Shown here in pieces: positions 35,166 through 45,219 of a stretch of 64,000 nucleotides of DNA (the stretch's first letter is position 1; each line of letters starts with the position of its first letter). The notes below the pieces were generated by a model, which saw only the letters and a list, made by a program, of their open reading frames with translations, was not told where the DNA came from and searched no databases. The stretch covers positions 1,612,001-1,676,000 of the forward strand of contig JAPFBL010000003.1 in the NCBI GenBank assembly GCA_026182355.1. The letters run 5' to 3'. The DNA comes from Hermatobates lingyangjiaoensis. Its lineage: Eukaryota; Arthropoda; Insecta; Hemiptera; Hermatobatidae. Both the position numbers and the translations under genes were made by a program.

Positions 35166-35420
35166 ACTACTACTACTACATTATCAAGAAGGCTGACAAT
35201 ACACCTCACTTCAGGTGGACCCAAGGATCATGCTTTAACTGCCCATGGCATTAAGTCAACCAAAGAAATGCTAATTAACAACACAAGGATCCTGCAACAG
35301 GAAAACGAACAAACAAGATTATGCATATTTGAAGCATTATTTATTATAGAGAAATAACCTGTCTTAAAGAAGCAAGGTGAAGCGTTTAGTCGAATTTTAA
35401 AATTATATGAAAGAAAGAGG
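35166..35420 (+). pseudogene. PLE GIY-YIG endonuclease domain, 5'-truncated
   Basis: Starts right after (TA)n at TTTTLSRRLTIHLTSGGPKD, then HALTAHGIKS, MLINNTRILQQEN, LCIFEALFIIE. These are the RRLTxHL arginines, the NTxIL block and the catalytic Glu (FEALFIIE) of PLE endonucleases; GIY and YIG are lost by truncation. The frame stops at 35357, and PVLKKQGEAF-like codons follow. An HHR remnant and a PLE N-terminal fragment come next on the same strand. Confidence 0.82.
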
Positions 35421-35647
35421 AAAAGCCAGGAAAGAAAGTGTGATGAGATTGCCTGCCCTCTGTGATTTACACAAGGAACTCTACACTCGGTAACCATTGC
35501 CTGTGTATCTCCTTGTCATCAAACCATTTCCAGTTATCACAAAAATTAGGACGTTAGAATGTAATATGTAGTGTTGATTTAATTATAAATGTTTTTGAGA
35601 TATATTTAGTAATGTATAGTTTAGTTAAGATTTTGTACAACTGTAAA

Positions 35648-35684
35648 CCTTGATAATAGTCAGTGAGGACCAAAACATGTCGGA
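35648..35684 (+). ncRNA. Degenerate hammerhead-like motif in PLE leader
   Basis: TTGATAA in place of CTGANGA, T, AGTC/GACC, AAA in place of GAA, perfect self-complementary ACATGT, C17, with CC/GG of helix I. Position between endonuclease end and ORF start matches 33758-33795. Confidence 0.4.
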
Positions 35685-35691
35685 CTATGTA

Positions 35692-35802
35692 AATAAAAAC
35701 TTTGGTCAACTAATCTATCTTGTACCACAAAAATGGAGAAAGTGTATTAGAGAAATCGAGAGATTCAGTGAAATTAAAAATAGGCATACAATTTAACAAG
35801 AC
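35692..35802 (+). pseudogene. Penelope-like element ORF, N-terminal fragment
   Basis: Reads NKNFGQLIYLVPQKW, RKCIREIERFSEIK, then after a one-base frameshift IGIQFNKT before (TA)n at 35803. It aligns with NKRFGELLYILPERW...KIGIIFNKTC at 4.4 kb and with GELIYLVPREF at 55.9 kb. The element therefore spans (TA)n, endonuclease C-terminus, HHR, N-terminus, (TA)n. Confidence 0.65.
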
Positions 35803-35819
35803 ATATATATATATATATA

Positions 35820-35989
35820 GTAATTAGAAGAAACGGTCCAGCGGACTGTTGTATTGGTCTTTTAATAAAAAACCGATTACAAAGAAGATAGCACACAGAT
35901 AGACAAAGGAATAACTCTTTTCTATATTTCGACCATGGTCGTCATCAGGAACTGAAGAGTCCCGCAAAGCGGTGACGCTTTGACGCGGT

Positions 35990-35992
<3 letters not shown>
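35820..35992 (-). mobile_element. Family H PLE tail
   Basis: Minus-strand tail between TA tracts 35803-35819 and 35993-36061. It ends with hairpin GTCC-GCT-GGACCGTTTC (complement at 35830-35847). Related to 4162-4383. On the minus strand a PLE N-terminal fragment lies beyond the long TA tract, the same order as at 4.4 kb. Confidence 0.7.
35917..35956 (-). ncRNA. Hammerhead-like motif, family H
   Basis: Minus strand: CTGATGA, C, perfect helix II GACC/GGTC, GAA, ATAT, A17. Helix I has TTC/GAA then an internal loop and a second short pairing (CTT with GAG). The core is complete. Confidence 0.62.

Positions 35993-36061
<69 letters not shown>
35993..36061. repeat. (TA)n microsatellite
   Basis: About 69 bp of pure TA. 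Confidence 0.95.
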
Positions 36062-36066
<5 letters not shown>

Positions 36067-36180
36067 AAAAATTATGCCAATTTTCGATTTGGTTCTTTTG
36101 CTAGTTAATTTTTCTAGCTTTCTAGAAAATCAATTTCAATTTTTTTAACTGGCTGATTTCTTCAGGAAAATCGGCTTTAA
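36062..36180 (-). pseudogene. Penelope-like element ORF, N-terminal fragment
   Basis: Minus strand reads FPEEISQLKKLKLIF, a stop, then after a frameshift TSKRTKSKIGIIFN at the (TA)n border. KRTxxKIGIIFN is nearly identical to the fragment at 4429-4589. Here the TA border comes a few codons earlier (after IIFN). Confidence 0.5.
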
Positions 36181-36189
36181 ATAAAAAGC

Positions 36190-37370
36190 GACGATTTGAT
36201 ATTGTGATAACAACGTGCAATTTATGGCAAATGAAATCAGTGTAGCTGTGGTTGCCTACACTGACGAGGGGTGGGCTGGATTTATTAGAGTGAGTTGAAA
36301 AACAAGTTTCAACATGAAGAGCAAGTTAAATACATTTTTACTGTTCGTAAAATACATTCATATGATCTTACACGTTAAGAAATATGCACTGGTCCAATCA
36401 GCATATTAACATTGTAGTGATTTAGGACAGGATCTTTAAAGGTTGGAAAGATGTTTATAGAATTCTTCTACTATTTAAAATAAACAATTGCAAAGAAGAA
36501 AAAGTGGATATGGCTATTAGATTTCGTTCAATTACAAAACATTGTCTAGCAACCTTTTCACGAAATTGAATAAAATAATCATTGACCAAATGTTCATTTG
36601 GAACATATAAAAACCAAATAAATATTTACTTGGAACAAATCAGTATCTGAAGTTGCAATAAATAAAAAAAAAGATAGGAAATGACGATCAAATAATCGAT
36701 GCAGTTGTCTATAGTTATTGAAAACGCCACCTCGTCAGTTGTTATTGTATCTATTTTATAGATAAATTGGAAACAAAGCTCGGGGTCATTGAGACAATTG
36801 AAATCACTATCGAAAATTATGCTTTTATGCTCCTTCCGTTAATTAAATCTTTTTTACCTCAATCTATTTTAAGATTGTGGTAACAATATACTATATTTTC
36901 TTAATAGATGTATGTAACTATATCATATCAGATGGAACACTGAGTGTGGAGGAGTGTTTTTGTGGCAGAAATAAAATTACGAAAATTGATCTAGCGTGAA
37001 TTCTTTGTAGTTACAAATGACATAATACTGAAAAAATTCAGATAAATTCTTGGCGAGAACGGACTTGTTTGAGTTGATAAAACATTTGTGAACATAAAAT
37101 ATACTACAAATTTACTTCGGTCAATAGTCAACTCCGTTAAGGTTCATCCAATTACTAGCGAATAGAGAATAGAGAAACATGAACAATCTTGTTATGTTAG
37201 TGTACATATTTGTTGTTCATATTGAGAGAGCGCTATTTGATAATAGAAGGGAGATTTTAAATTAGAAGTGCTTTGAGTATGTGTTTGCAGTGCAGGAAGT
37301 AGAGTTATGAACTGTGAGTTATGCAAGCAGTTATTACGTGGAATTTACTTATGATTAAAAAAGGATAGTA
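36190..37370. other. AT-rich stretch without recognised gene
   Basis: No signature recognised. Confidence 0.5.
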
Positions 37371-37373
37371 ATA

Positions 37374-37572
37374 CCAGGCTTCCACAAAATAAGACTTTTT
37401 CAATCGACAGGTTTCGAACATCTAAAATTTATGAAATATGAGTAAAAAACTCATTTTCAAATTTTTATTCATAGTACTTTATATTGTAGATGTTACCTAA
37501 CGATGAAAATTGAATGTTCGAAACGCTTCAACTTCTGTTAAAATCTCTTTTGTGTGGAGACTTAGTCTTTCT
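37374..37572. mobile_element. Family G-related PLE-like tail, degraded inverted dimer
   Basis: Right half has CTAACGA, T, GAA..TTC, GAA, ACGCT (37494-37530) and the ttgtgtggagactt tail seen at 27920-27940. Left half carries the complementary gtttcgaac (37411-37419) and aagact words. Strongly diverged relative to 27615-27984. Confidence 0.5.
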
Positions 37573-37579
37573 TCCCCTT

Positions 37580-38185
37580 TCTAATTATAAGTTTTAAACC
37601 AATTGAAGTTTTCTCACCCACTTTCTCAGAACTAAATGTGAAATTTATTGGAGTATAATGTTTGAGGTATGTTCATTAATGGATCTTATTATTTCAAATA
37701 TGTTTTGAAAACAATAAATAAACATCTGGAATGAACTACATTCACTTTACTATAGGTAAAGATAACATCATACTCGTTAACAACCAACTGACGTTTTGCC
37801 TCATTTAATGTGACTTGTATACATTTTGATCAATATATATCATTTACTTGCATGTGGATATAATCATTGCATTAGTAATAAGAAAATTGAAATCTTTGAT
37901 CAATATGACATATTAAAGTGAGGGCCTGAAACTTATCGCACACGTACGCTCGCAGCCATACCTATTGTACTACGTCGTTGTAACTAAATTCAATCTCAGG
38001 TTTTAAGTTTTTTAATGACTTTCATAATGTGCATAGTATGGAGCATGTAAAAATATTACAATAAACTCCCTCCAAGTAGAGGTACTACTTTGGAGGAAAA
38101 AAATATACATAGAGAATTATCCCTCACTTTTATAGTTGTGGGAATGATTTGACAAGAATTTATATTATTTTTAATTTTTTTTATT
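37580..38185. other. AT-rich stretch without recognised gene
   Basis: No signature recognised. Confidence 0.5.
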
Positions 38186-38189
38186 TATT

Positions 38190-38580
38190 TTTCTCACGAG
38201 CCTTCAGATGGAATCATAATTCAAAATTTGTACATTTTATTGAAAAATATTATTTCTGTGATTTCAAAAAACTATTTTATTCAATTATTGCTTCTACGTG
38301 TCTATGATAATTCCAAAGTTTCAAGAATCTAGTGTAAGTAGTTTAGGAGAAAAAAACATTTTATCAAAAGTCATATATTTTGGCAATAAAATTGACTTCC
38401 CCATTTTCCAATTTTGTCCTCAAACAATACAACACATCTACACTATAAGGTCCATTTTTTCTGTAAAACATGAATTTGATACATCAAGCGCTGTAGACTG
38501 TAGCACGCCCATAAACTTTTGGATATATTCCCACCCATTTCATGATAAACACTGAAAAAACAGACATCATAAAAAATGTC
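38190..38580. repeat. Diverged dispersed repeat, copy 2
   Basis: Partner of 18235-18560; see that entry. An 85-codon frame at 38298-38555 falls inside and is probably accidental. Confidence 0.4.
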
Positions 38581-38873
38581 AAATAAGGAAAAAGATTGAA
38601 ATAAGGGATATCAAAACATATAAATCCGTTAGAATCACAAGATTGATTTTTGTCATTATCAATATACCTTAATTAACGTGAAGTGAAAAGATTGAGAAAT
38701 AAACTGTAAATGATTTGGTAGTTAATAATTTGGTAACTGAATTTTCATTCTAAGTTATTAGCAAGGCAGTACCAAGTAAAAGAACTATTTGAAGGTTACG
38801 ATACTAAAATGGATTGCTTCTGTTTTAGAGTGCTGTAGCATATTAAGAAACTAGGAATATCAACTGAAAAGTT

Positions 38874-39068
38874 ATGTTACACCTGGTCCAAGATTGCATA
38901 GTAGAATCAGTTGTTGCAATGGGGAAAATTTCAATAGATGACAAGATGAAAGGAAAAGTGAAGGCCAAAATTTTATGTACTGGGAGCATTTTAAAGCATG
39001 ACGTAATAGGAGATACGAGTATTCCCAAAAGGAAAGGTTTTATTGAAATAGTTCCAATATGGACTTAA
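38874..39068 (+). other. 64-codon open frame, possible gene scrap
   Basis: Reads HLVQDCIVESVVAMGK, then KMKGKVKAKIL and a lysine-rich end. A faint likeness to the VADCAVVG..KG..P segment of acyl-CoA synthetases is possible, but no diagnostic motif is present and the opposite strand is also open. Treat as unassigned. Confidence 0.12.
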
Positions 39069-39755
39069 CTAAAAAAACATATGTAAACTAAATTATAAGA
39101 AAATTAATTTATATGATATTTTAATAGCTAATTCAACATAATGTTGGTTGTTTTCCCTTTTGATTGATTTTTTGGCTCAGTTTAAGTTTTAACCCTCCTA
39201 TTTTGATTTTTTGTAAGTTTAATTCAAAGATCGCTTCAAACGGATATGTGAGAATGCTAGATATTTTCCATTATTAATCAGAAATGTAAAAAATTCTGAT
39301 ATTTTGATATGACAAGTTATCTGCGGTGATTGTGTATAATTTGGTGTAATCATTTTATGTATAATTTGTTAAGAGATCACAATATCTGTACGTCTAATAG
39401 TATAGAGTTTAATGATACCTAGACTCTTTGAAACACTGGCAATGTTGTAATGATCTTAGAGCCATTTTAGCATATCTTTTTTTGGGTTTATGTACAAATG
39501 CATAGGTACATATAAGTACGGGCATCAGTTCCATTCTTCTATATGTTATTAAGTGAGGATAGTATTCTCTAAAGGATAATAGAGTTTAGTTCCTTCATGA
39601 GATATCTATATAAATAAAATAATGACTTTGTCTGTACATTGCTTAAACTGATTCATTTTAACTTTTCTTTACGTTTCATACATTGGAGAAACCGAATCCA
39701 CCCTTAGAAAAATTTCTGTTGGTTTGTCGGTTTGTCGATTTGTCCGCAAAATTTT

Positions 39756-40040
39756 GTCACAAGTAAACTCAGCTCCCATAAGACATATCATGCTGAACCT
39801 TTAACAGTAGATTTGTATATGTCTAACTTAAAATATAGGCTCTGAATTGATTGGAAATTCAACGTAGAAGTGAAGTTATGGACGTTTAAAGCAAATACGT
39901 TTGTCATAAGTAAACTCAGCCACTATGAGACATAGAGAGCTGAAACTTTTACACTAGATTTGTGTATGCCTAACTTTAAATATAGGATCTAAATAGATTA
40001 TTAATTCAGTATAGAAACGAAGTTATGGGGCTTTAAGCTG
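39756..40040. repeat. 147-bp unit in two diverged tandem copies
   Basis: Unit 1 (39756-39902) and unit 2 (39903-40040) share gtca(c/t)aagtaaactcagc, ctagatttgt.tatg.ctaact and gaagttatgg(a/g)c/gtt blocks with about one difference in five. It lies 100 bases upstream of a Helitron helicase scrap and may belong to the same element. Confidence 0.6.
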
Positions 40041-40124
40041 TATCTTGCTTGCTAGCTCGTCCCAGAGTTGAGGACGTACTATCTATTAAGAATAAATAGT
40101 TTTGTGAACGAGCAATTTTCAGCC

Positions 40125-40745
40125 CTTAATATGAGCAAGCAGGAAAATTCAACAAACAAGTTCTTACGCTATATAATACCGAGGAAAGAACTTACAAGTC
40201 AGTAAAGAGAGTGTTTAGTGATGAGGAAGCAGTACATATCCAACTGAAATTCTTGACTCTGAATTTCTTTCTCCTGAACAGCCTGCTCTTGAGTAAAAAC
40301 ATAAATTACGAGCACCAATCATGCTGCAATTTAGTAGCAGTAACAAATTTCATGTTACGAAACTTGAGTACCCCCGGAAATGTGTACCAGGACACGACTC
40401 TGAGTTCGTGCTCTGCACAGATATACCATAGAGGCGGACATCATGACTGGGTGTGGTATTGGGGAGTCCGTGTGTATACCACGCATACCATTGATTCCGG
40501 GCTACTATCTGTTTCCATTGAAACAATTACAAAGTCCCGTCAGAGTATATTTCGCTTTGACGTTAACTAAGTCGCAAGGTGAAACTTTATCAAACGCAGG
40601 AATTCAAGTTAGCGACACCAAGTTTTTCTCACATGGTCAACTATAGTTTACTTGCTCAAGAGTCAGAAGTTCCAACTGTTTGTTCTTCTATGAACCTGAA
40701 GGACAGACAACTAATGCAGTGTATACAGAGGCATTTGGTTAACAC
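40125..40745 (+). pseudogene. Helitron helicase C-terminal fragment
   Basis: Two overlapping frames together give YNTEERTYKSVKRVFSDEEA, LKFLTLNFFLLNSL, LVAVTNFMLRNLSTPGN, then after a frameshift GESVCIPRIPLIP, VRVYFALTLTKSQGETL, GIQVSDTKFFSHGQL and CSRVRS. These follow the Helitron Rep-helicase order (EFLNSL, VGxxxMLLRNLDP, GxxVFIPRI, VRLxFAMTINKSQGQTL, FSHGQxYVACSRV). Frameshifts and a stop after HGQL show a dead copy, from a family different from the 11.2-kb piece. No ends identified. Confidence 0.82.
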
Positions 40746-40759
40746 TTACTAATAATGGT

Positions 40760-41750
40760 ATTTCCTACTATTCTATAATTTCTAATGGCATTCTGGAATA
40801 CCAAGTATAATAGAATTTTTGATTCCTTCAAAGACAGTACGTTTGCTTGTATTATATATTTAAGTTAATATTTTTTGCTCTTAAACGATTAGTATTACAA
40901 CAAGTACTAATTGCATAATGTTAAAGTTTATATTGCTTTTGATTTAGTCAGTTTAATTAGATTTTGGTCATGCTATATCACATGAATATTGCAAAGGTCA
41001 TTGTTGATCAGCAATTAGTTTATGTAATCATTTATATATAAATAGATATGCTATAAAATTCGTTAATGAGTTTTGATAGCAAGTCAGGTGTTTAAGCCAC
41101 ACTACGTTATAAATGAGCTTAGACAGTGGATCCGGAGAGAGGCTATTATTTAAATTAAGTCTCCTGTCGACTGTGGACTTCTCATTTGCATTACTACACC
41201 ATTGGATCTTGTTAAGCCGGCTCCTCTCTGTCAATCAATGGTATTATATTATTCCATGTATGAAACACCACATTCTCAAACGACTTTAGTTGAGACTCAT
41301 AAGCAATTAAGGATTCTATAAAGCACTAATAAATAGATTCTTTTTTTCAAAGGGGAAGTGAAAATGAGAATAGGTCTTCTAGAATTATAACATAGCAGGA
41401 TTTATGATTCGAAGCCGAAGGGATAATCATCACACTTAGAGCAGGATATAAGAACTGGCAGCAGATTAGCCACATGAGTAATTTGGAATGGATTGGAAAA
41501 CTGATATCGATGGAATAAGACTGAAAGATGATTAGAATTACTGAGTTTATTAGAGCCAATATCAACATGACATTCAACCTTTACATGTCTTTTGCGACAA
41601 CCGTAATATTGTATGACATGTTAACATTACATTAACAACCGAAACTTTATGTTGTTTTCTATAATAATATTGATACTTATTAACATGACCAGTTCAAGTC
41701 ATGTTAACTGGTAATTAATACTGGATACTTCATTCTTAAGAAGTATATAC
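40760..41750. other. AT-rich stretch without recognised gene
   Basis: Short frames (41028-41234, 41347-41577 minus) show no family features. Confidence 0.45.
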
Positions 41751-41757
41751 ATAAGAA

Positions 41758-41973
41758 TCAATGATCAAACCACAATAAGAAATGGGAAAACAAGACTAAG
41801 ATCTTTCAACCATAACAAGCGGTCTTCGTCAGACTCAAAAACCCAAACCAGTTGGGTTTTTGACTCTGACAAAAACCGCTTGTTACGGTTGAAAGATCTT
41901 AGTCTTGTTTTCCCATTTCTTATTGTGGTTTGTTCATTGATTGTTATTTCACGTGTTTATGTGAAATCTTTTT
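41758..41973. mobile_element. Family A PLE tail, inverted dimer
   Basis: Palindrome centred near 41868. HHR-like cores: minus 41794-41836 (box intact, helix II changed by C to A) and plus 41862-41904 (CTGACAA, G8 to A). Flanks are only weakly TA-rich (gtatatac), so the target tract has decayed or was short. Confidence 0.75.
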
Positions 41974-41979
41974 ATAGAT

Positions 41980-42398
41980 AAGAATGTATATACCTTAAGT
42001 ATATACACGGACCTAATCAAACGATGACACAGACAAGATACAATTAAAATTTACTTAATTGAATACAAACGACAAATATTGAGAAATAAGAAAATGTAAT
42101 TATAATTGTACAATTATCTGTCAAATAAGTTATTAAACAGGCAAAATAATAAAAAAAATTAGAGTCACATGTAAATACCTCGATAAAAATATTTATTATA
42201 CTGAAAAAATTCTATAAATATGGATGAAATACCAAAACTGGTCAATTAGACTAGGTATTTACTAAATAAGATTCTAGATTCAGTAATTCATACAAAAAAA
42301 TTCAAAAATTCATCAAAAAAAAATTCTGCGGTACAAGCAAGAGATACGAAGAAACGACCAATACATTTTTACAATGCAAATATCAGTTGACACACACA
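41980..42398. other. AT-rich stretch without recognised gene
   Basis: Nothing recognised. Confidence 0.5.
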
Positions 42399-42400
42399 TA

Positions 42401-43303
42401 CGAGGTGTATAAATAAAGTAGTGAGACTGGCAACGTCGCTATCGATCTGGCAACGCTGGAGACGCGTGGCCTTGAGTAGCGTCAGGTGCACGTGTGGAGC
42501 GCCTCCAGTATGAATCTGAACTCGCCACAGTCATTTGTTTGTCCGTAGCGTTGGTTTTCGTGAAATGATTTTTTCTTGAGCGTTTTAAAAATGAGTGACC
42601 TCAAAGTTGAGCAGAGGTGTGCAATCAAATTTTGCTTCAGACTTGGACATAATGCAACCGAAACTTTTGAAAAACTTCAGGAGGCCTATGGAGAACGTGT
42701 TTTATCAAGGGCACAGGTTTTTCGGTGGTTTAAGGAATTTTCAGAAGGAAGAGAGTCGATTGAAGATGAACCACGAAGCGGAAGGCCTTCAAGTGCAAAC
42801 ACCGATGAAAATGTCAACAGAGTACGGAACCTTGTACGTGCAGATCGACGCTTGACAGTCAGAATGATCGGGGAACAGTTGAATTTGAATCACACCTCCG
42901 TTCATCACATTTTGACCAATGAATTGGAGATGAGAAACTCGCCCTGTCACACTGCCATCTCAATAAACGAGTTTTTGGCCAGTAAAAACATTCCTGTTGC
43001 TCCTCAGCCTCCTTATTCACCAGACTTGAGTCCTTGTGACTTTTTCCTCTTCCCGAGATTGAAAAATCACCTCAAGGGAACTCATTTCGGGACACTACAA
43101 AACATACAAACTGCTGTAACCGACCAGCTGAAGGCCATTCCAGAATCCGAGTTCCAGCAATGCTGCAATGATTGGAAGGACCGTCTCCAGCGCTGTGTGG
43201 CTTCCGAAGGGAACTATTTTGAAGGTGACAATATCACATTGTAATTATATTTGAATAGAAAATTTAAAAAAAATCAGTCTCACTACTTTATTTACACACC
43301 TTG
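42401..43303 (+). mobile_element. Mariner element, internally deleted, both ends intact
   Basis: TA target duplications at 42399-42400 and 43304-43305. Inverted repeats CGAGGTGTATAAATAAAGTA and (complement) CAAGGTGTGTAAATAAAGTA. At 903 bp it is about 400 bp shorter than usual full-length mariners because of a deletion in the catalytic region. The right end abuts a family A dimer. Confidence 0.93.
42591..43244 (+). CDS. Mariner transposase with in-frame internal deletion
   Basis: Open frame of 217 codons from MSDLKVEQRC (the ATG matching the family start; a TTG lies 5 codons upstream in frame). The N-terminal helix-turn-helix region (to about residue 60, AQVFRWFKEFSEGRESIEDE) is followed by the GRPSSA linker and a second helix-turn-helix to LTNELEMR. 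There it jumps to SPCHTAISINEFL, YSPDLSPCDFFLFP and ends EGNYFEGDNITL. Mariner transposases have a DD34D triad and about 340-350 residues. Here the first Asp and the HHDN Asp are deleted and only the last (SPDLSPCD) remains, so cleavage activity is not expected. The protein could still bind inverted repeats if made. Confidence 0.9.
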   Translation: MSDLKVEQRCAIKFCFRLGHNATETFEKLQEAYGERVLSRAQVFRWFKEFSEGRESIEDEPRSGRPSSANTDENVNRVRNLVRADRRLTVRMIGEQLNLNHTSVHHILTNELEMRNSPCHTAISINEFLASKNIPVAPQPPYSPDLSPCDFFLFPRLKNHLKGTHFGTLQNIQTAVTDQLKAIPESEFQQCCNDWKDRLQRCVASEGNYFEGDNITL

Positions 43304-43310
43304 TATATAT

Positions 43311-43461
43311 GATCAAACCACAATATGAAATGGTGACTAGTAGGGTTTTTAACTCTGACGAGGACCGCTTGTTACGGTTGAAAGATCTTAGTCTTGTTTT
43401 CTCATTTCATATTGTAGTTTGATCATTGATTGTTGTTTCATTTGTTTATTTAAAATCTTTT

Positions 43462-43462
<1 letters not shown>
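43311..43462. mobile_element. Family A PLE tail, asymmetric inverted dimer
   Basis: The left arm is about 20 bp (short 3' end). The right arm runs from the HHR to a variant long 3' end before (TA)n. Confidence 0.7.
43351..43393 (+). ncRNA. Hammerhead-like motif, family A variant
   Basis: AACT/AGTC helix I with 3 pairs, CTGACGA 43355-43361, spacer G, GACCG/CGGTT, GAA, AGATCT, T17. The core is complete. Confidence 0.58.

Positions 43463-43463
<1 letters not shown>

Positions 43464-43495
<32 letters not shown>
43464..43495. repeat. (TA)n microsatellite
   Basis: TA tract shared by two family A dimers. Confidence 0.9.
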
Positions 43496-43498
<3 letters not shown>

Positions 43499-43650
43499 AT
43501 TTCACATAAACACGTGAAACAACAATCAATGATCAAACCACAATAAGAAATGGGAAAACAAGACTAAGATCTTTCAACCGTAACAAGCGGTCTTCGTCAG
43601 AGTCAAAAACCCAACTGGACAGTTTTCCCATTTCTTATTGTGGTTTGATC
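43496..43650. mobile_element. Family A PLE tail, asymmetric inverted dimer
   Basis: The left arm (minus) runs from the long 3' end to beyond the HHR. The right arm is only about 30 bp (ttttcccatttcttattg to the short 3' end) and then TA. Confidence 0.75.
43562..43604 (-). ncRNA. Hammerhead-like motif, family A
   Basis: Complete family A core with GACT/AGTC helix I, CTGACGA, A, GACCG/CGGTT, GAA, AGATCT, T17. Confidence 0.6.
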
Positions 43651-43866
43651 ATATATATATATATATAATTTCAATTTCGCCACAGAAAATCTGTTCAGCA
43701 TAAGGAAACAAGATCAAGGAATTCCAACTTTTCCGATGTGGCTGTATATGAAGTATCATAAATTATATTATTAAATCAAAAAATCTTCTAAAAACTCGTA
43801 ACAGGATTTTTTTACTGTTTAGACGAAAAATGTTCTTTCGTGTATATATACGAATATATATATACT

Positions 43867-43894
43867 AAAAAAAAAAAAAAAAAAAAAAAAAAAA
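43867..43894. repeat. Poly-A run of 28
   Basis: Uninterrupted A28 following a short TA tract. No retroposed gene was recognised directly upstream. Confidence 0.9.
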
Positions 43895-43899
43895 TAACC

Positions 43900-44530
43900 A
43901 TCGGTTATACAGTATTAGGAAGATTGCTCGAAATCAAAATCTCAGTTGTTGACTTTTTTTCCATAGTGTATAAGCATATGTATTTATTTGTGCATTTGTG
44001 TATGTAATATGGTTGAAGATAACTGTGTATCCAAATAATTCTTGTCATGCTTCAGACAGCACGGTTTCATAGAACAAATTCACGTATTTCATTTACTCTC
44101 TTGTTTTTTTGGAAATAATACAGTATGGAGAAAACACATTTCTTGGCATAGTATATATTAAACATAATTTTCTCCTCCAAAAAGAGTGGCTAAAGTGTTG
44201 AAACTGAAAGCATCAAGAACAAAAAAAAAATGCGAAATTAAGGCTAATTTTACAATAAATTTTAAAAAGTCCTTGTGATTGATCCTGAATACATGTGGCC
44301 ATAAAAAACCTAACAGAATTTACTGGAACATCATAGCAAAATGACATGGGCGAAAAATAATGTTTTGTTACACTTTAGAATTACAACAATAATATTATAA
44401 GGCAGAGATATGTTTTCATTCTCCATGACAATACAGTTACTATTAGTATTACCACAGGTCAGGAAACTGAAGAATCTTGAAATTCCATATTAGTTTTCAT
44501 TTTGATACTAAAAACTAAAAATGACAACAA
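43900..44530. other. AT-rich stretch without recognised gene
   Basis: Nothing recognised before the LINE remnant, although diverged LINE sequence may extend into it. Confidence 0.4.
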
Positions 44531-44539
44531 CTATATTCT

Positions 44540-45215
44540 GTCTATAGTTACATGGGAATTGTAAGGTAATTGGCATCTTATTAAGGAACAGCATTCCTTT
44601 AGGAAGGCAAACTAACAGAAGCTGATCAAAAATTTTAGTTTTGTAAAAAAATGTGAATCATTAAGTTCGCAGGAAATTACTCTCGTCATATTTTGAGATA
44701 TAGAAGAAGCTTCTGATAACACTTTTCAATCTATTGAATCACCACTCATATGTAGAGGTAAAACTGCAGAAACAATATAGATTAGATCAATTTAATGCAA
44801 AAGTTATTTGTATAGTCATAGGAACTACCACAATGGAAGTTGGGTCTGCTCATAGATATCTACAGAAATATGTACTATCATCCCTTTTTTGTTGATTAGT
44901 TGTTACATTATGCAAGGATATTCAGAAGAGCTAATGTTATAAGAAGAGAAACGATAGAAAGTACTGAATTTAAGTTCAAGCAGCATGCGATCCAAATTGT
45001 TGAACGATGAGTAAAGAATGAAGGCCTCGATATAAGTAAATTCAGTAAATACAGCCATTATACCATTTTCAAGAAGAAAGAAAGTTTTTGCTTTCATTAA
45101 AGATAATAAACTAAAATTCTCAGATGTACACAAAATTGTTGGAGTCTTTTTTTAGATAAAAATCTGTATCGGAAAAGCCATGGAACAGATGCATTTGCTA
45201 TGACCACAATGTTTG
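44540..45215 (+). pseudogene. LINE reverse transcriptase fragment
   Basis: Conceptual translation gives QHSFRK, EITLVIF, a stop, then DIEEASDNTFFQSIE (RT motif A, with one extra base between F and Q), VLSSLFC (motif B region, VLSPLLW), FKQHAIQIVER and EGLDISKFSKYSHYTIFKKK, then NKLKFSDVHKIVGVF (QxAL.IVExWC...GLxVNPxKTxxVxFTxKRK and VKYLGVxLD of non-LTR RTs). Many stops and frameshifts; the YADD box is not preserved. Same type as 21960-22400. Family style resembles R1/Jockey-group LINEs. Confidence 0.72.
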
Positions 45216-45219
45216 TATT

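Noticed and set aside
38874..39068. Possible acyl-CoA synthetase scrap
   Set aside because: Only a faint resemblance, no AMP-binding signature and no neighbouring exon; kept as an unassigned frame.
39756..40040. CRISPR-like or satellite array
   Set aside because: Only two diverged 147-bp units with no spacers. The host looks metazoan, so CRISPR is not expected.
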